Shown: positions 15,801-26,321 of the stretch, piece after piece
Layout of the letters: each line of letters begins with the position of its first letter
Numbering within the stretch: the stretch's first letter is position 1
The notes under the pieces: model-generated
The model's input: the letters and a program-made list of their open reading frames with translations, nothing else
Told to the model about the DNA's origin: nothing
The model's database searches: none
Position numbers and translations under genes: made by a program
Source of the DNA: Rhabditoides inermis
Lineage: Eukaryota > Nematoda > Chromadorea > Rhabditida > Rhabditidae
Assembly: GCA_963966185.1 (NCBI GenBank)
Contig: CAWZYM010000148.1
Span: 325,001-389,000, forward strand
DNA length: 64,000 nucleotides
Direction: 5' to 3'

Positions 15801-16145
15801 ATACAGAAACCATCACAAACGCGTTGCAGTAATATCATCGCATAGACCCTTCCTCCCTTCTACTTCTGTCCAATGTTCTCCTCACACAAAACGTATACGG
15901 TATGCTGCTCACATCGAGTGAGCTAGCCTAGATACAGAAACCATCACAAACGCGTTGCAGTAATATCATCGCATAGACCCTTCCTCCCTTCTACTTCTGT
16001 CCAATGTTCTCCTCACACAAAACGTATACGGTATGCTGCTCACATCGAGTGAGCTAGCCTAGATACAGAAACCATCACAAACGCGTTGCAGTAATATCAT
16101 CGCATACACCCTTCCTCCCTTCTACTTCTGTCCAATGTTCTCCTC
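871..16145. repeat. 131-bp satellite array, about 116 tandem copies
   Basis: A monomer of 131 bp repeats head to tail without interruption. The anchor word gctcacatcgag recurs at 874, 1005, 1141, 1272, 1403 and onward. The first copies are the most divergent (1005-1140 has a 5-bp insertion) and the last copy is cut at 16145. Most monomers are identical. Recurrent variants are a 4-bp deletion (cacattgag for cacatcgagtgag; first at 6247), gacacag for gatacag, cataca for cataga, and single changes such as acaatcgcg (11111, 13588). Each monomer contains ACGCGT and the decamer GTATACGGTA. No frame stays open across it. Such homogeneity is typical of centromeric or pericentromeric satellite kept uniform by unequal exchange, but the location on the chromosome is unknown. 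Confidence 0.97.
9143..14096. repeat. Higher-order repeat, 2,477-bp period, two direct copies
   Basis: Rare monomer variants recur at exactly 2,477 bp: short monomers at 9384/11861, 10297/12774 and 10686/13163; acaatcgcg at 11111/13588; ttcttctc at 11306/13783; similar spacing for gagctaacc and ctaattctg. 2,477 equals 16 full monomers plus 3 short ones (16x131 + 3x127), a 19-monomer block duplicated in tandem. The left edge lies between 9142 and 9384, because the gacacag at 9142 has no partner at 11619. An older, less complete copy of the pattern begins near 7558. Confidence 0.88.
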
Positions 16146-16149
16146 TGAC

Positions 16150-16804
16150 ACAGCATGGGGTATCATTTATCATGGCAGTGGCGGCTGAGGGGGTGAAGGA
16201 TGCGAGCTCGCCTGTAAGAGTACTAATGGTGCGGTTAAGACTGGCGCTGACTATGACGAGTAATGTTGAAAAAACACTATAAGATAGGAAAGAAGCGCGC
16301 ATGGTAGGAGCTGCGGAATCCACTCTCATCTTTTGGTGTAGGTGATGTAGTGTATCACACTCACCGGGCCTGCTGACAGCCGCTTGCCAGGGGCAGACGC
16401 TCGATGGCCTGCTCCACTTCCTCCGACGATCGGACACTCAAGTATATGGCAGTCAGTCTCTTACAATTACGCCAACTACCACCGAATAGCCCCGAAACGC
16501 CCTCCAACTTGCCTTCCAACTACTTCCTACTACCTTCGAGTTGCCTCAAACCACTTCACATTATTTGCGTTTGCCCTCAAACCACTTTGAACTACTTCGA
16601 AAATGCTTTGCGAAGTGACTGACGATTCGTTGAACTGGTGGACACCTGAGCTGACTCGTAGAATGAGCGATGAATGAGTGGGTACTGAGGTGTTTGCGGC
16701 GGCGAGGGGTCTCTTCTGGAGATGACCTCGATGGGGATGTCGTCCTCCTTTGAGGAGAGAATAGGCGGCTGAGTGCGGGCCCAACCAAGCCAATTCTGCA
16801 ACAC
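16150..16804 (-). CDS. possible exons of an unidentified minus-strand gene
   Basis: Two stretches look coding on the minus strand. About 16800-16652 follows a good acceptor (gtgttgcag) and reads a polar Pro/Ser-rich segment containing KEDDIPIEVISRRDPSPP. About 16437-16369 contains SSEEVEQAIERLPLASG and ends at a consensus donor (CCCG|GTGAGT). Possible terminal sequence continues below 16240 and runs into the satellite edge. I could not join the exons in phase or find a convincing start, and 16450-16610 between them is a degenerate repeat of gaagtagtt-like words. The product is not recognised. Confidence 0.25.
16450..16615. repeat. degenerate short tandem repeat (aactacttc-like words)
   Basis: On the plus strand, variants of ccaactacttc, caaaccacttc and caaaccactttgaactacttcg recur every 15 to 30 bp. 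It is an imperfect minisatellite at the right border of the satellite, between two possible exons. Confidence 0.5.
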
Positions 16805-17664
16805 GGGAAGAACGTCAGTTACACATATACATGGTAGGCATTTCGGGAAGTATTATATGACGCAAACTTCAGACAAGGTTGGAAAAAATGGCACTACTAT
16901 TCGTAATAATAACGTAATGTACAGGAATCGAATTTAAATAAACTAATAGATTGATAATCAACACCAAAAGATTAACTGAAAACTACAGCGTCCAAGAAAT
17001 GAGAAGAACTAAACATGTATGACGAGGCGTGGAAGGCGTCTCAATCGATCGCGCCCAATCACACCTTCCCCTTCCGCTGACCCCAGCTGGAGGCACAACA
17101 TTTGAAATATAATAGTTCGCGGTATTTCCTTTTGCACAGAAGTGTTTATTCGGCTATAGTATGCGTTACAAAAAATAGTTTTGGCGCCATTTTTCAATGG
17201 CGGAAAATTTAACCGTTTTCTGATGGTTTCTGTCTATGGGCTCGCTCACTGTATACTGTAGTACACTGTAGTCGTAGTCTTCAAACTTTAATATTTGTTG
17301 AAAAATCTAAAAGATTATTGATTTATTGATTTTACTGCACTCCAGGGCGCAAGCGCAATATACCTCATTCAGTTTCACATTGGTTGGTAACTTTTTTTAT
17401 TTTATGAAACATGTTTATTTGACCGGACGAGAATATATTTCTGTGTGTGTGTGAAAACAGGTATACACTTCATCAGATCTCCCGTACGAAAGAATCACAA
17501 ATCAAGTACAAACAATCAAAAAATCAATATGCAAACTTCTATAGAGTAACAGAGAATAAGTGAGCGCACTAGGGACGAGAACAGAGGCAATGTGAGTGGT
17601 GTCAGAAAATGGTGTAAACAATACTGAGTGAAACGTATTATGAATAGTGGGTGAAACGTATCGA
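16805..17664. other. syntaxin 3' flank; no gene recognised
   Basis: TTTATT at 17396-17401 and 17414-17419 (AATAAA on the minus strand) gives likely poly(A) signals for syntaxin, about 250-270 bp after its stop. The rest is AT-rich with no supported ORF. A TACTGTAGTACACTGTAG run near 17254-17273 is one of several clusters of TACNGTA words in this window. Confidence 0.5.
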
Positions 17665-17810
17665 TCACTTGGTGAGTGTGGTGGCTAGCACAATGGCTAG
17701 AATGATGAGGAGAATGATTATGATGATAGTGACAATCACGCAGATCTTCTTTCGCATTGCGCTTTTCTTGTATTCGACAGCCTGAAATAAACATTGTTAG
17801 TAGTGAATAC

Positions 17811-17886
<76 letters not shown>

Positions 17887-18132
17887 GGCGCACCTGTTTT
17901 GTGTGCGTGCTCGCTTGCTGTACGTGGTCTACTGCGGTAGTTGTGTTCTTCTCGATGTTGTCCACCATTTCACCCTGTAAACACAGAAGTGAACAAATAA
18001 ACAAATAAGTGAACAAAATTATGTAAACACACCTGTGCGTGCACCAGTGTGTACATGTCTGTGAACATTTCCTGAAGGAGAGTCAGCGAGTTCTCGAGCT
18101 CCATGATCTCGTTGTGTCTGCAAGAGATGGAG

Positions 18133-18192
<60 letters not shown>

Positions 18193-20302
18193 CTCTGTTG
18201 CGCATCCTCCAGCGCAATCCGTCCCGCAATCGAGAGAGGGTTGATCTCGCGGTAGAACACCTGTAATCAGATGCATATGTATACATCTAGGAGAACCCCA
18301 TAAGTAGATGTTCAATACAGACAGGCTAGGGCCATCTCAATATTTGCCGCATCGTACATGTCTTGTTGTGTTGCTGTGTCTCTATCTCCATGTGCCAAGT
18401 CTCTCTCTCTCTCTCTCACTTGTGCGGCGTGGCTGTTGATCATTCTGTCCACCTCGGGTTCGGACACATCTATTCCGGACACATCCAGACCACGCTTCAC
18501 TCGCTCTGCAACACATTCAAATTAATAAATTTATTTGTTGTTCGTTTGATTTGCAGAGAGAATCGTCACTTTTAGTGTGGGTGGTGGTAATAAGGGGGAA
18601 AATTGTCGCGCATCTGTTCGAACTTATTTTTAATCATGGCACTGTGTTTGGACCTTGCCTTAATAATTTGGACGAAAACTGTTAGTTACAAAACTGTTCG
18701 AGAAGACGAGTACGATTTTCCTTCGGCATATAGTTTTCTGACAGTGAGAACGCACCAATCGATTAGGTAGCAGTGTTGGAAAGAAACAAAGTGAATGATA
18801 ATGTGATGTGTACTGACTGGATACTCTCTCCTTGTAGTCTATCTGAGTGTCGTTGAACAGTCGAAGAACGTCGTTCAGCTTGCGGCGGAGACGCTCGATC
18901 TGAAAGGGGAGGGTGTAAGGAGATACTTTTGATTCACACACTTTTTCACGCATCTTTCACACACTTTCACAGACGCTAGATTTAGAGGTAAGAGGGTGAG
19001 AAGACAAGACGTTATGTCTGCTGCGACATTTTTACTTTGCTAATAGGTTTTTTTGTTTACCTGATTTTTGCGGATGCGCAGTTCGGCGGAAGTCTTGTTG
19101 CCGCATTCTGCAACCATCGAGATTATCTCTCTCTCTATTTCTCTCTCTCTCTCCCTCTCTTCCCCCCCCCCCCTCTCCCCCTCACCCCTCTCGAACTGTC
19201 TGTACTCGTCCTCCACTTCCTGGAACAGTGGCTGTAGCTGCCGGACACTCCTCTTCACAGCTGAGATGTGCTGCTCCAAGTCATCCTGGAATGTATTTGC
19301 GATAGTCGAAGATATGCTGATATGATTATTTGATCTGTTGAACGTGGAGTCGTGCAGGGTTTTGTGTTAGTAGTTCCAGACAATTCACGTTTCGCAGTGA
19401 AACGCGAATTGTAATTGTAATGGAGTAATGGTCTCGATGAAAAAACGACAGTATTAACTACCACACGATGTATTACTTTTACGAGAATGGTGAAACGTAT
19501 GAGTATGAGTCGTTTCTGTCCACTCACTCTATCGCCCGGCTCAGTGACCGCCAGTGCTAACACCCGGTCCTGTTTCTTCTTCAACGAGAAGATCTCATCC
19601 TGCAGATCGTCCAGCAGTGACCTGCAATCGATCGATAAACAATCAATACTAAATCAATACCAATCGATATTCCCTCACTTTATATGGCTGATGTGTGCCT
19701 CTACTTGATCGGGCGACGGCGTCCGGATCTGTGTGCCCAACTCCACGTCCTCGAATCGATCCGTCATCCCGCGATTCTCAACGACCACATTGATTTATTG
19801 ATTTATTGATTGCTTTTTGGCGATTGTACCAACCATCTTTATTTCATGTTTTTGCGATGGAAAGGGAAAGTTTCGCCAGGGTTTATTTTTGTGGTGAGTC
19901 ACATTTCAGTTTTATTTCGTGCCGCCTTTGGTGAATCGATCCTATTGCTCTTTGCAAACGATGTTTATGGGGATGTGCGGTACTGGTCACCATACATAAC
20001 ACAGAGAGAGAGGGGGGGAGGGAGAGGGAGAGAGAGAGGGAGAGAGAGAGAGGGAGAGAGAAGAGAGAGGGAAAGAGAGAAAGAGACTAGGGTAAGAGGC
20101 TTACATTGTCATAGTGATACGCTTGCTATAGGAAGAGGAAAGTGGAGCGAAAGAGGATTATTTAAAACTTTAATAGGAGTAGGCTTTGGCTACCTGGTAC
20201 AATACATTTATGGTTTGTCAAAAACATATCAATAACTTTGAAAAAATTGAAATAATAGGTAGGTTGTGTTACCTGGAACTCTTGCAATCGATCGCGCACC
20301 AT
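17665..20302 (-). CDS. Plasma-membrane syntaxin (Qa-SNARE), complete
   Basis: Eleven coding exons on the minus strand: 20302-20273, 19776-19679, 19621-19528, 19285-19186, 19107-19061, 18899-18818, 18505-18420, 18260-18193, 18117-18033, 17974-17894 and 17781-17665. They encode 295 aa, close to the usual 288-298 for syntaxin 1-4. Order: a short N-peptide starting MVRDRLQEFQ, an Habc helical bundle (about residues 35-165), a SNARE motif (about 200-257) with the zero-layer Gln at about Q230 in LVHAQGEMVDNIE, then a basic KKSAMRKK juxtamembrane stretch and a C-terminal anchor of Ile/Leu/Val ending TTLTK. It should pair with SNAP-25 and synaptobrevin SNAREs to fuse vesicles with the plasma membrane. 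All phases agree. The start was chosen because the N-peptide matches the family; a downstream Met (19767) would lose it. A 5' UTR acceptor lies at 20317-20318. The exact paralogue is not decided. Confidence 0.93.
17813..17881. repeat. (GA)n microsatellite in a syntaxin intron
   Basis: About 35 AG units with one interruption. In the sense of the gene this is a CT-rich tract of the last intron. Any long ORF read through it is an artefact of the repeat. Confidence 0.9.
18134..18192. repeat. (CT)n followed by (CA)n in a syntaxin intron
   Basis: About 20 CT units run into about 6 CA units. Together they fill almost the whole intron between exons 18193-18260 and 18033-18117. Confidence 0.9.
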
Positions 20303-20710
20303 TGGATTCTGTCGATCTGGAAAAAAAGGTGTAAATGAAAAAAGGACATTGGAATAGAACTCTCGATGTGTTGCAATCAAGCGGGAATCGCGTTTGAATC
20401 ACTCGTTTAGCAAAACAAGACCCGCAAAACAAGCGATCACTCATGGCGATAAGGAAAGGAAATGGGAAAGTGGTACAATGACGAGAAAACACAAAATGAT
20501 ATGATTTATCATTATCACACGTCACGATCACACGATTTATAAATCGTGTGATCGACTTTATAAAGACAATGCATATCACTGAAGTTATTTGCGTGAAATA
20601 ATACGGCACAGTACCGTTCAATCGATATTCCAATAGTTCGTGAACTAGTGTAGTACCAAGTATTTGGAGGGGAGGAGGTGGCAGAGTGGTGTGAGTGGGT
20701 TCTCTCTCTC

Positions 20711-20760
<50 letters not shown>

Positions 20761-21408
20761 GTACATTTCATGCGCCCGTTGGAAATAGAATGTGTGCAAA
20801 CCGCACCGAGCCACAGAGGCACGAAGTTTGTTTGACTATTCACCTCTCGTAAGTCTATCAAGTTCAACACTAGACTACACACTATAATACAAGTGAATAA
20901 TTATAAGAACGCTGGATGTACTGGGGAGGGTGTTGTTTTTCTCGCACCTGCACACCTGATATGCTATTGCATACTCTCTATCCTCTATACGTCCATTCTA
21001 TTTACCTAGCCGATCGATACACTGGTACACACTGGCGGATGGCAGAAAAAGCAAGAGGCACGTTGGCAGAGACAAGAGAAAAGTAGAATGGCAAAGAGTG
21101 GGATGACCAATAGTTCAATCATCGATCACACAAACTATACTATTGACACGTAATGGTTTGTGGAGGAGATACGTTTGCAGAGGGGATACGTTTCAGTGAG
21201 TGACCGGGCCGCCCATTGTTGGTGCGCGTTGCCAAGGTCACCCGAGAGAAGAGGGAGAGGAAAACAGATTGCGAAACGAAACGACTACTAATAAACTACT
21301 AATATAGCTGACGTTGCGAAATGCAAATATTGGCAGGCAACAAAGAGAATGGCTGAATGATTAAAATGCGCATATGCATTGCGGTGTTTGCCCAGGTGAG
21401 AACAGAGA

Positions 21409-21444
<36 letters not shown>

Positions 21445-22070
21445 GAGGAGGAGAGAGGAGGGGGAGAGAGGAGAGGGGGAGTGAGTCACGTTGGCGGGGC
21501 GTAGGTGAGTGGTATTATGTGTCACCTGGTTTTGGTATGGCTCACTAGGGTCTGGTGCTATCTCGGTGTCTGTTATGAGAAGTGATAAGTGATAAGTGAA
21601 TTCCGGTGACGTGCTGATAAGACAGGGTTTCGCAAAATGTGATTAATTTACTAAAAAGGTTTGGCTATATTTGCTTTGGTTTCGAACGAATATTGGTTGT
21701 GATCATAGATGACTATGTGACTATGACGTTTAAGAAAAAAGAAACACATATCAATAACGTGTACGAGTAAGCAAAGGTTTTTACTGCTGTCATCTGACCG
21801 TTCGAACCACCACCAGACTGTTTCTGATCATGAGTAGATCAGCATGATCACATCTCAGGAACTCTCTAGATACATCTGGATTTCTGGATGTTCCCAGATG
21901 TCTTCGATCTCACTTGGATACCCGGAGATGCTTCCATTCCTCTCTCGCCACTCACGGCGCGCGGACACGTATCCCATCTAGGCGGCACTGGTACACGCTC
22001 CTCTCCTCTCCTCTCTCTCTCTCTCTCTCTCTTCATGATATCTACATAGCAGAGTACTCCTACCTAGGCG
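20303..22070. other. divergent promoter region between syntaxin and the GSK3-like kinase
   Basis: The genes point away from each other across 1.77 kb. A syntaxin 5' UTR exon probably lies at 20303-20316. The region holds a (CT)n tract at 20701-20757, a (GA)n/GGA tract at about 21403-21475, a shorter (CT)n near 22009-22032, and one GAAACGTAT word (reverse, 21186-21194). I see no coding exon. Confidence 0.5.
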
Positions 22071-23290
22071 ATGACTGCCGACGATGCCCCGCCCACTCAC
22101 GCCCCGCCCCCTCACGCCCCGCCCTCTCCCACCGACCTCGCGCACCGCAGCTACAAGAAGGACTTCGACGACCAATGCCACGTCACCGCCAGACGCGTCG
22201 ACGACAACCAGAAAGTACTGTATCGGCTAGATTACTGTACCTACAGTAACCCTAGGCCCGTCTGCACCTGCAGAAGCTGTCTCTGTGTGGGAGTGGGGCG
22301 TTCTCGAATGTGTATAAGGGAGTGTGTGTGGAGGAGGGACAGAAGGAGAAGGAGGCAGTCCCCATTGCTGTCAAGAAGACATGGGCCGACGGTGGGACAG
22401 GTTTTTGGTTGGTGGATGGTGTTAGCACAAGAGTTGTGAAATGCACAACAACCATACAAAGACGTGGTAATCCAGTGATGATGGAATGTTTCAGGGAAGA
22501 TGGTCGGGGAGCCGAATTCGGTGGAGATCAACATCCTTCGGCTGCTGCGGAAGATGCGACACAAGAACACGGTGCAGCTGTTGTACTGCTACACTCAGAC
22601 ACACCAATACAAGGACAGCAAGGAACACGTCAAGGAAAAGGCATGTCATAATGAATTATGCAACTAGCAATGACTAACTAGATTTTCAAAATCGTGGATC
22701 TTTCGGTAGTGTCTGATGTCTAAGGTCTAAGTCGGCTTCTCTTCAGACGTGCTACTCTCTGATCTTCGAGTATCTTCCGATGAATCTCCACGCCTACCTC
22801 AAGCTATACGACAGACGCATCCCAGCCATCGAAGCCAAGCTGTTCGCGTGGCAGTTGTTCCGGGGACAGGCACACCTGCAACAGGTACGGCGTCGTGGGT
22901 GATCCTGGCTTCGTGGGTGGTCTCATATACATGTTCCCCAGATCGGTATCTGCCATCGCGACATCAAACCGCAGAATCTGCTCGTTAATCCCGACACAGG
23001 AATTCTCAAGGTATACGGTACAAGCTGTATGTGACAAATCAGCATACAAAGAAGTTCTGTCACAAAGTTAAAGACTGTCGTAGTTACAGTACCTTCTCTA
23101 ACATACAGTACCCTTTGAGATCACGGACTTTGGATCGTCGACGACGGAACACACTCGGAGGAGACAGCCCAGCTACCACGTCACTCGGTACTACAGACCC
23201 CCGGAACTACTGCTGGAGAGTAGACACTACACGTGTGGAGTCGGTGAGGGGGAAGAGGGGGAAGGGGGGGGGATAGGAGGGAGAGGGATG

Positions 23291-23338
<48 letters not shown>

Positions 23339-23902
23339 GAGAGAGAGAAAGGGAGAGAGGGTCTCTCCCAGACGTGTGGTCGTGTGCGTGTGTGTGGGCC
23401 GAGATGACCCGTGGCGCCATATTCTTCGTCGGACGAACCACCGACGACCAGCTGCAGGTATACGGTAGCTTGAATTTAGACTACTCTTACATTTAGGTAT
23501 ACGGTAGCATACTGTAGGTGATCGTGGACGCGTTGGGTCTGCCTTCGGGGGAGGATATGACATCGATGGGGGCATCTGGGCGGAAGATGGAGAAGTGGAA
23601 AAAGGCACAGGGCAGCAGAGTCGACAAGTACGCAGAGAAGCGCAAGCCCCGACTGGACAAGGTGTGACTCTCTCTCTCGCTCTCTCTCTCTCCAATCCTC
23701 CCTCTTCAGATGATGAACATGCCCTCCTCGCAGTCCTCCCCCGAGTGTGTCTCCCTCCTGGAGAGACTGTTCGTGTATCCTCCTACCAGACGTCTGTGTG
23801 GCTCTCCCCTCCTCCTCGATCCCTACTGGGATGAGCTGTTCCATCCGGGAGTGAAGAGAGACGGCGGACAGCCAATAGCACTCTGTCTCACTGAAGCGGT
23901 AC

Positions 23903-23947
<45 letters not shown>

Positions 23948-24139
23948 TTGCAGGACCGTACTGCGGTGCGTGGCAGTTCTGCCGAGGGTGCGGGCTCGGG
24001 CGGGGAGCGCACGCCGGTGTCTGTCACCCCCCGGCAGCCGCGCAGCAAGGAGTCGGCGTCTCGGGAGCAGCTCTCGCGGGAGACCACCACCCCTCTACCC
24101 AAGGAGAGACGCCGGCAGTCCAGAGAGACCAGCGGATAG
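22071..24139 (+). CDS. Divergent GSK3-like Ser/Thr protein kinase, complete
   Basis: Ten exons: 22071-22214, 22274-22391, 22495-22640, 22747-22884, 22942-23010, 23120-23243, 23372-23457, 23518-23661, 23710-23898, 23954-24139; 447 aa. A Pro/His-rich N-terminus is followed by a glycine loop [11 protein letters not shown] (54-64), catalytic Lys in IAVKK (K82), alpha-C Glu in NSVEINIL (E98), HRDIKPQN (187-194), TDFG (D208), and an activation loop [13 protein letters not shown] that keeps the GSK3-type Tyr (Y224). The C-lobe matches GSK3 ([19 protein letters not shown]). The tail is Arg/Ser-rich. Two residues of the GSK3 primed-substrate pocket are changed: the positions of R96 and K205 of human GSK3 beta are V97 and T213; R180 is kept (R188). 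The intron 22641-22746 has a GC donor. The start is the first ATG after an in-frame stop at 22065. It is either a diverged GSK3 paralogue or this lineage's GSK3. Confidence 0.9.
23283..23361. repeat. (GA)n microsatellite filling a kinase intron
   Basis: The 128-nt intron 23244-23371 is almost entirely purine in the sense strand. A short pyrimidine patch (gtctctcccag) stands just before the acceptor. Confidence 0.85.
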
Positions 24140-24504
24140 CACGGAATCTCCCTCTTACATCTTACATCTTATACATAGTACCTTATCTCACTCATTTAAA
24201 CCTCGTATAAAACAATCGCGCGCTTAGAAGTAGTTTTACAGTAGTAGAGTAGTATTTGTATTATTTGAATAAATATACTTTGGAAAAATTTATTATGTAA
24301 CATACATACTAATAAAGCGATAAATAATGTTGAGAGCAGCAGACAAGACAAGGGATCCGATAGGGCGTGGTGTGTGTGGGCGTAACTGCATGTCAGAAGG
24401 CCGAGCGAAGGGAGACTTCCATGCCATGCAATATGTGAACATCAAAATATGCGAACGTATACACAATACAATATGTTGCGAATATTTGAATGAATATGAA
24501 TTAT
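24140..24504. other. 3' UTR and spacer downstream of the kinase
   Basis: It holds the kinase 3' UTR with its AATAAA at 24268 and then AT-rich spacer up to the miniature LTR element. I see no gene in it. Confidence 0.5.
24268..24273 (+). terminator. poly(A) signal of the GSK3-like kinase
   Basis: AATAAA lies 128 bp after the stop codon at 24137-24139. Confidence 0.6.
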
Positions 24505-25148
24505 AGTGATAGGTTGAAGAAGGCACACTGTTTGCGCGTCGCTTGTATATAAGCGCTGATATCAGATGCATCTTGGTCAATTCTTCAGTAAAGCCTTTCT
24601 GTGATATGTGTATTTGTCTTACTATTACTGGTAGCAGCGAGTAACGCAGTGTTGCTAGTATGGCACCTGCGACGATCCACCCACCGCCTGTCTGTATTTG
24701 GCCTGCTCATTCTATTCTCTGTGATTCCTGCTGGCTGCAGTGTACATATTTGACTGCGAGAGATGCGGTGCGGCGAGAGAAGGCCGAGTGAGCAGCAGCA
24801 GGGAGTCTACCGAGGATGGAGGGACCAGCGCGCGACTGCAGGGCAACGACACACTATCAGTAGGCCTGACTGTTTGAATTGATCCTAGTGACTGCCTAGA
24901 CAACTGACGCAGTCTTTTTCACAGATACGTTAGATTTTATTTATTGTTGTATTAACCAGTTCGTTTGTATTAGCTTTATGTTCGAGTCCTGTATGTGAGG
25001 ACACATACAAGTTTATGTGGGTAGCAGTGATAGGTTGAAGAAGGCACACTGTTTGCGCGTCGCTTGTATATAAGCGCTGATATCAGATGCATCTTGGTCA
25101 ATTCTTCAGTAAAGCCTTTCTGATATGTGTATTTGTCTTACTATTACT
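24505..25148 (+). mobile_element. Miniature LTR (TRIM-like) element with tRNA-iMet-type primer site
   Basis: Two direct repeats of about 124 bp, 24505-24629 and 25026-25148, differ by a 2-bp indel (ctgtgatatg/ctgatatg) and bound 396 bp with no significant ORF. Each repeat contains a TATA-like tgtatataagcgc and ends with similar inverted termini (AGTGAT...ATTACT). Immediately after the first repeat, 24629-24637 reads TGGTAGCAG, the usual start of a primer-binding site complementary to the 3' end of animal initiator tRNA-Met. This is the layout of a terminal-repeat retrotransposon in miniature: LTR, PBS, non-coding core, LTR. The sites flanking the element share TTAT. Mobilisation would need enzymes from an autonomous LTR element, not seen here. 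Confidence 0.72.
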
Positions 25149-25286
25149 TTATGAATACTATAGGACTATTGCAAAATCTAGCAGTGAAGAGGGCATGCCA
25201 AAATTTCAAAACATGGAGAAAACATAGCAAAAAGCAAAGCTACAAATATGTGGTTCGATTTGGCTATGCTTTGAGAAAGTCTGTAG

Positions 25287-26321
25287 TTAGACAGGCCACA
25301 GATAGCAGTAGGGTGTCTTGTTGCACGTATATCCATAGGGCGAGTCCCACGCCTGCTGAGGAAACCACTGCAGCTCGAGTCTCCTGTTATCTGGAAAGAA
25401 TCTCGAATACCACTTGCAGATACATAAAACTAACCGATATTGATGAATCGAGTGCACCGGTAGACGGGCTTCTTGGCGCCACAGGCCTTCACAGTGGTAC
25501 AGTATGCGAGGGGAGAGGGAGCATCCATGTGGGTGTATCCGATCAATACCGCTTGTCTGTCCGCAGTGAAGGCGCTCACTAAATATAGCATTGGCGATCG
25601 ATTGCCGATCGATACATTGCATACCCGGTCCATGTGTGGTGTTACTGTAAAGGGCGTACAAAGGCTTCAGACCCTTCGAACAAGCAGTGTTGACTTTTTT
25701 CACCCAGCTTTGAGGAATTTGAAGCACATTTCCTGTATACCCAATACCCAATGGTCGAAATTGTTTGCATGAAAACTAACCAACGTAGAATGGGTCCCCG
25801 TAATGATTGTATGCATTCACAATTCGAGCTCTTCTGCTATCAATCGAGGTATAATAGTAATGGATAGTAGTGGTGATCGTTTTGGATTTTATACCTTTAC
25901 CACGATGAACCAATGGAACATGTACGTTCTAAACGAATACGTAGGTTGCGGGAAACATGAAATGAATAAATTGAATAAAATGACCTTGTAGAGTCGTACG
26001 AACGAAAGAGACGAGACAGAGCGCACGGGCTGCAACCACTTACTAACACAAATGCACGATGGAATACTTACGCATTTTGTGAGGCGAGGAGTGGGAGACA
26101 TTATTTTGATACACTCTTCTGTTCGTAAGTCGGTGAGATACATCATATCAGTCCACTGATTGGCTAGATTCAGACGATCGTGGCAGCTTGTCCTAACAAA
26201 AAAATCGTAAAACAAAAGGGAGGAGGAGAAATGGTTACCGTGTTCCATTTATGGTTTTCAGATATGTACGCGGCTCCAGTGATACGAAACAAGCTAGTGT
26301 AAGAGTGCCGAAGAAAGACAT
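25287..26321 (-). CDS. Unrecognised secreted Cys-containing protein (one exon missing from the model)
   Basis: Exons on the minus strand: 26321-26239, 26192-26072, 25833-25781, 25732-25625, 25578-25435 and 25390-25287 (stop TAA at 25287-25289). The N-terminus MSFFGTLTLACFVSL is a plausible signal peptide. The mature part has at least nine Cys (TSCHD, EECIK, LTKC, TACSK, AYCTT, KACGA, YRCTR, YTCNK, YCYLW), suggesting an extracellular disulphide-bonded protein. Introns have good consensus (TGC|GTAAGT, tttttgttag) and junctions are in phase except between 26072 and 25833, where a further exon of length 3n+2 must lie; I could not identify it. The segment with PLYALYSN, VLIGYT and KKPVYRC faintly recalls DUF5648-type repeats (PLYR..YN..., GYT.EG...), which is only a guess. 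No function is assigned. Confidence 0.6.

Noticed and set aside
871..16145. CRISPR-like direct repeats
   Set aside because: The repeats are contiguous 131-bp monomers with no unique spacers, in a eukaryotic genome.
17516..18016. Long ORFs of Ser/Leu or Arg/Glu repeats here and at 18019-18315, 20229-20882, 23181-23695, 53636-53952 and 55409-55809
   Set aside because: They are translations of (CT)n/(GA)n microsatellites spanning intron and exon borders.
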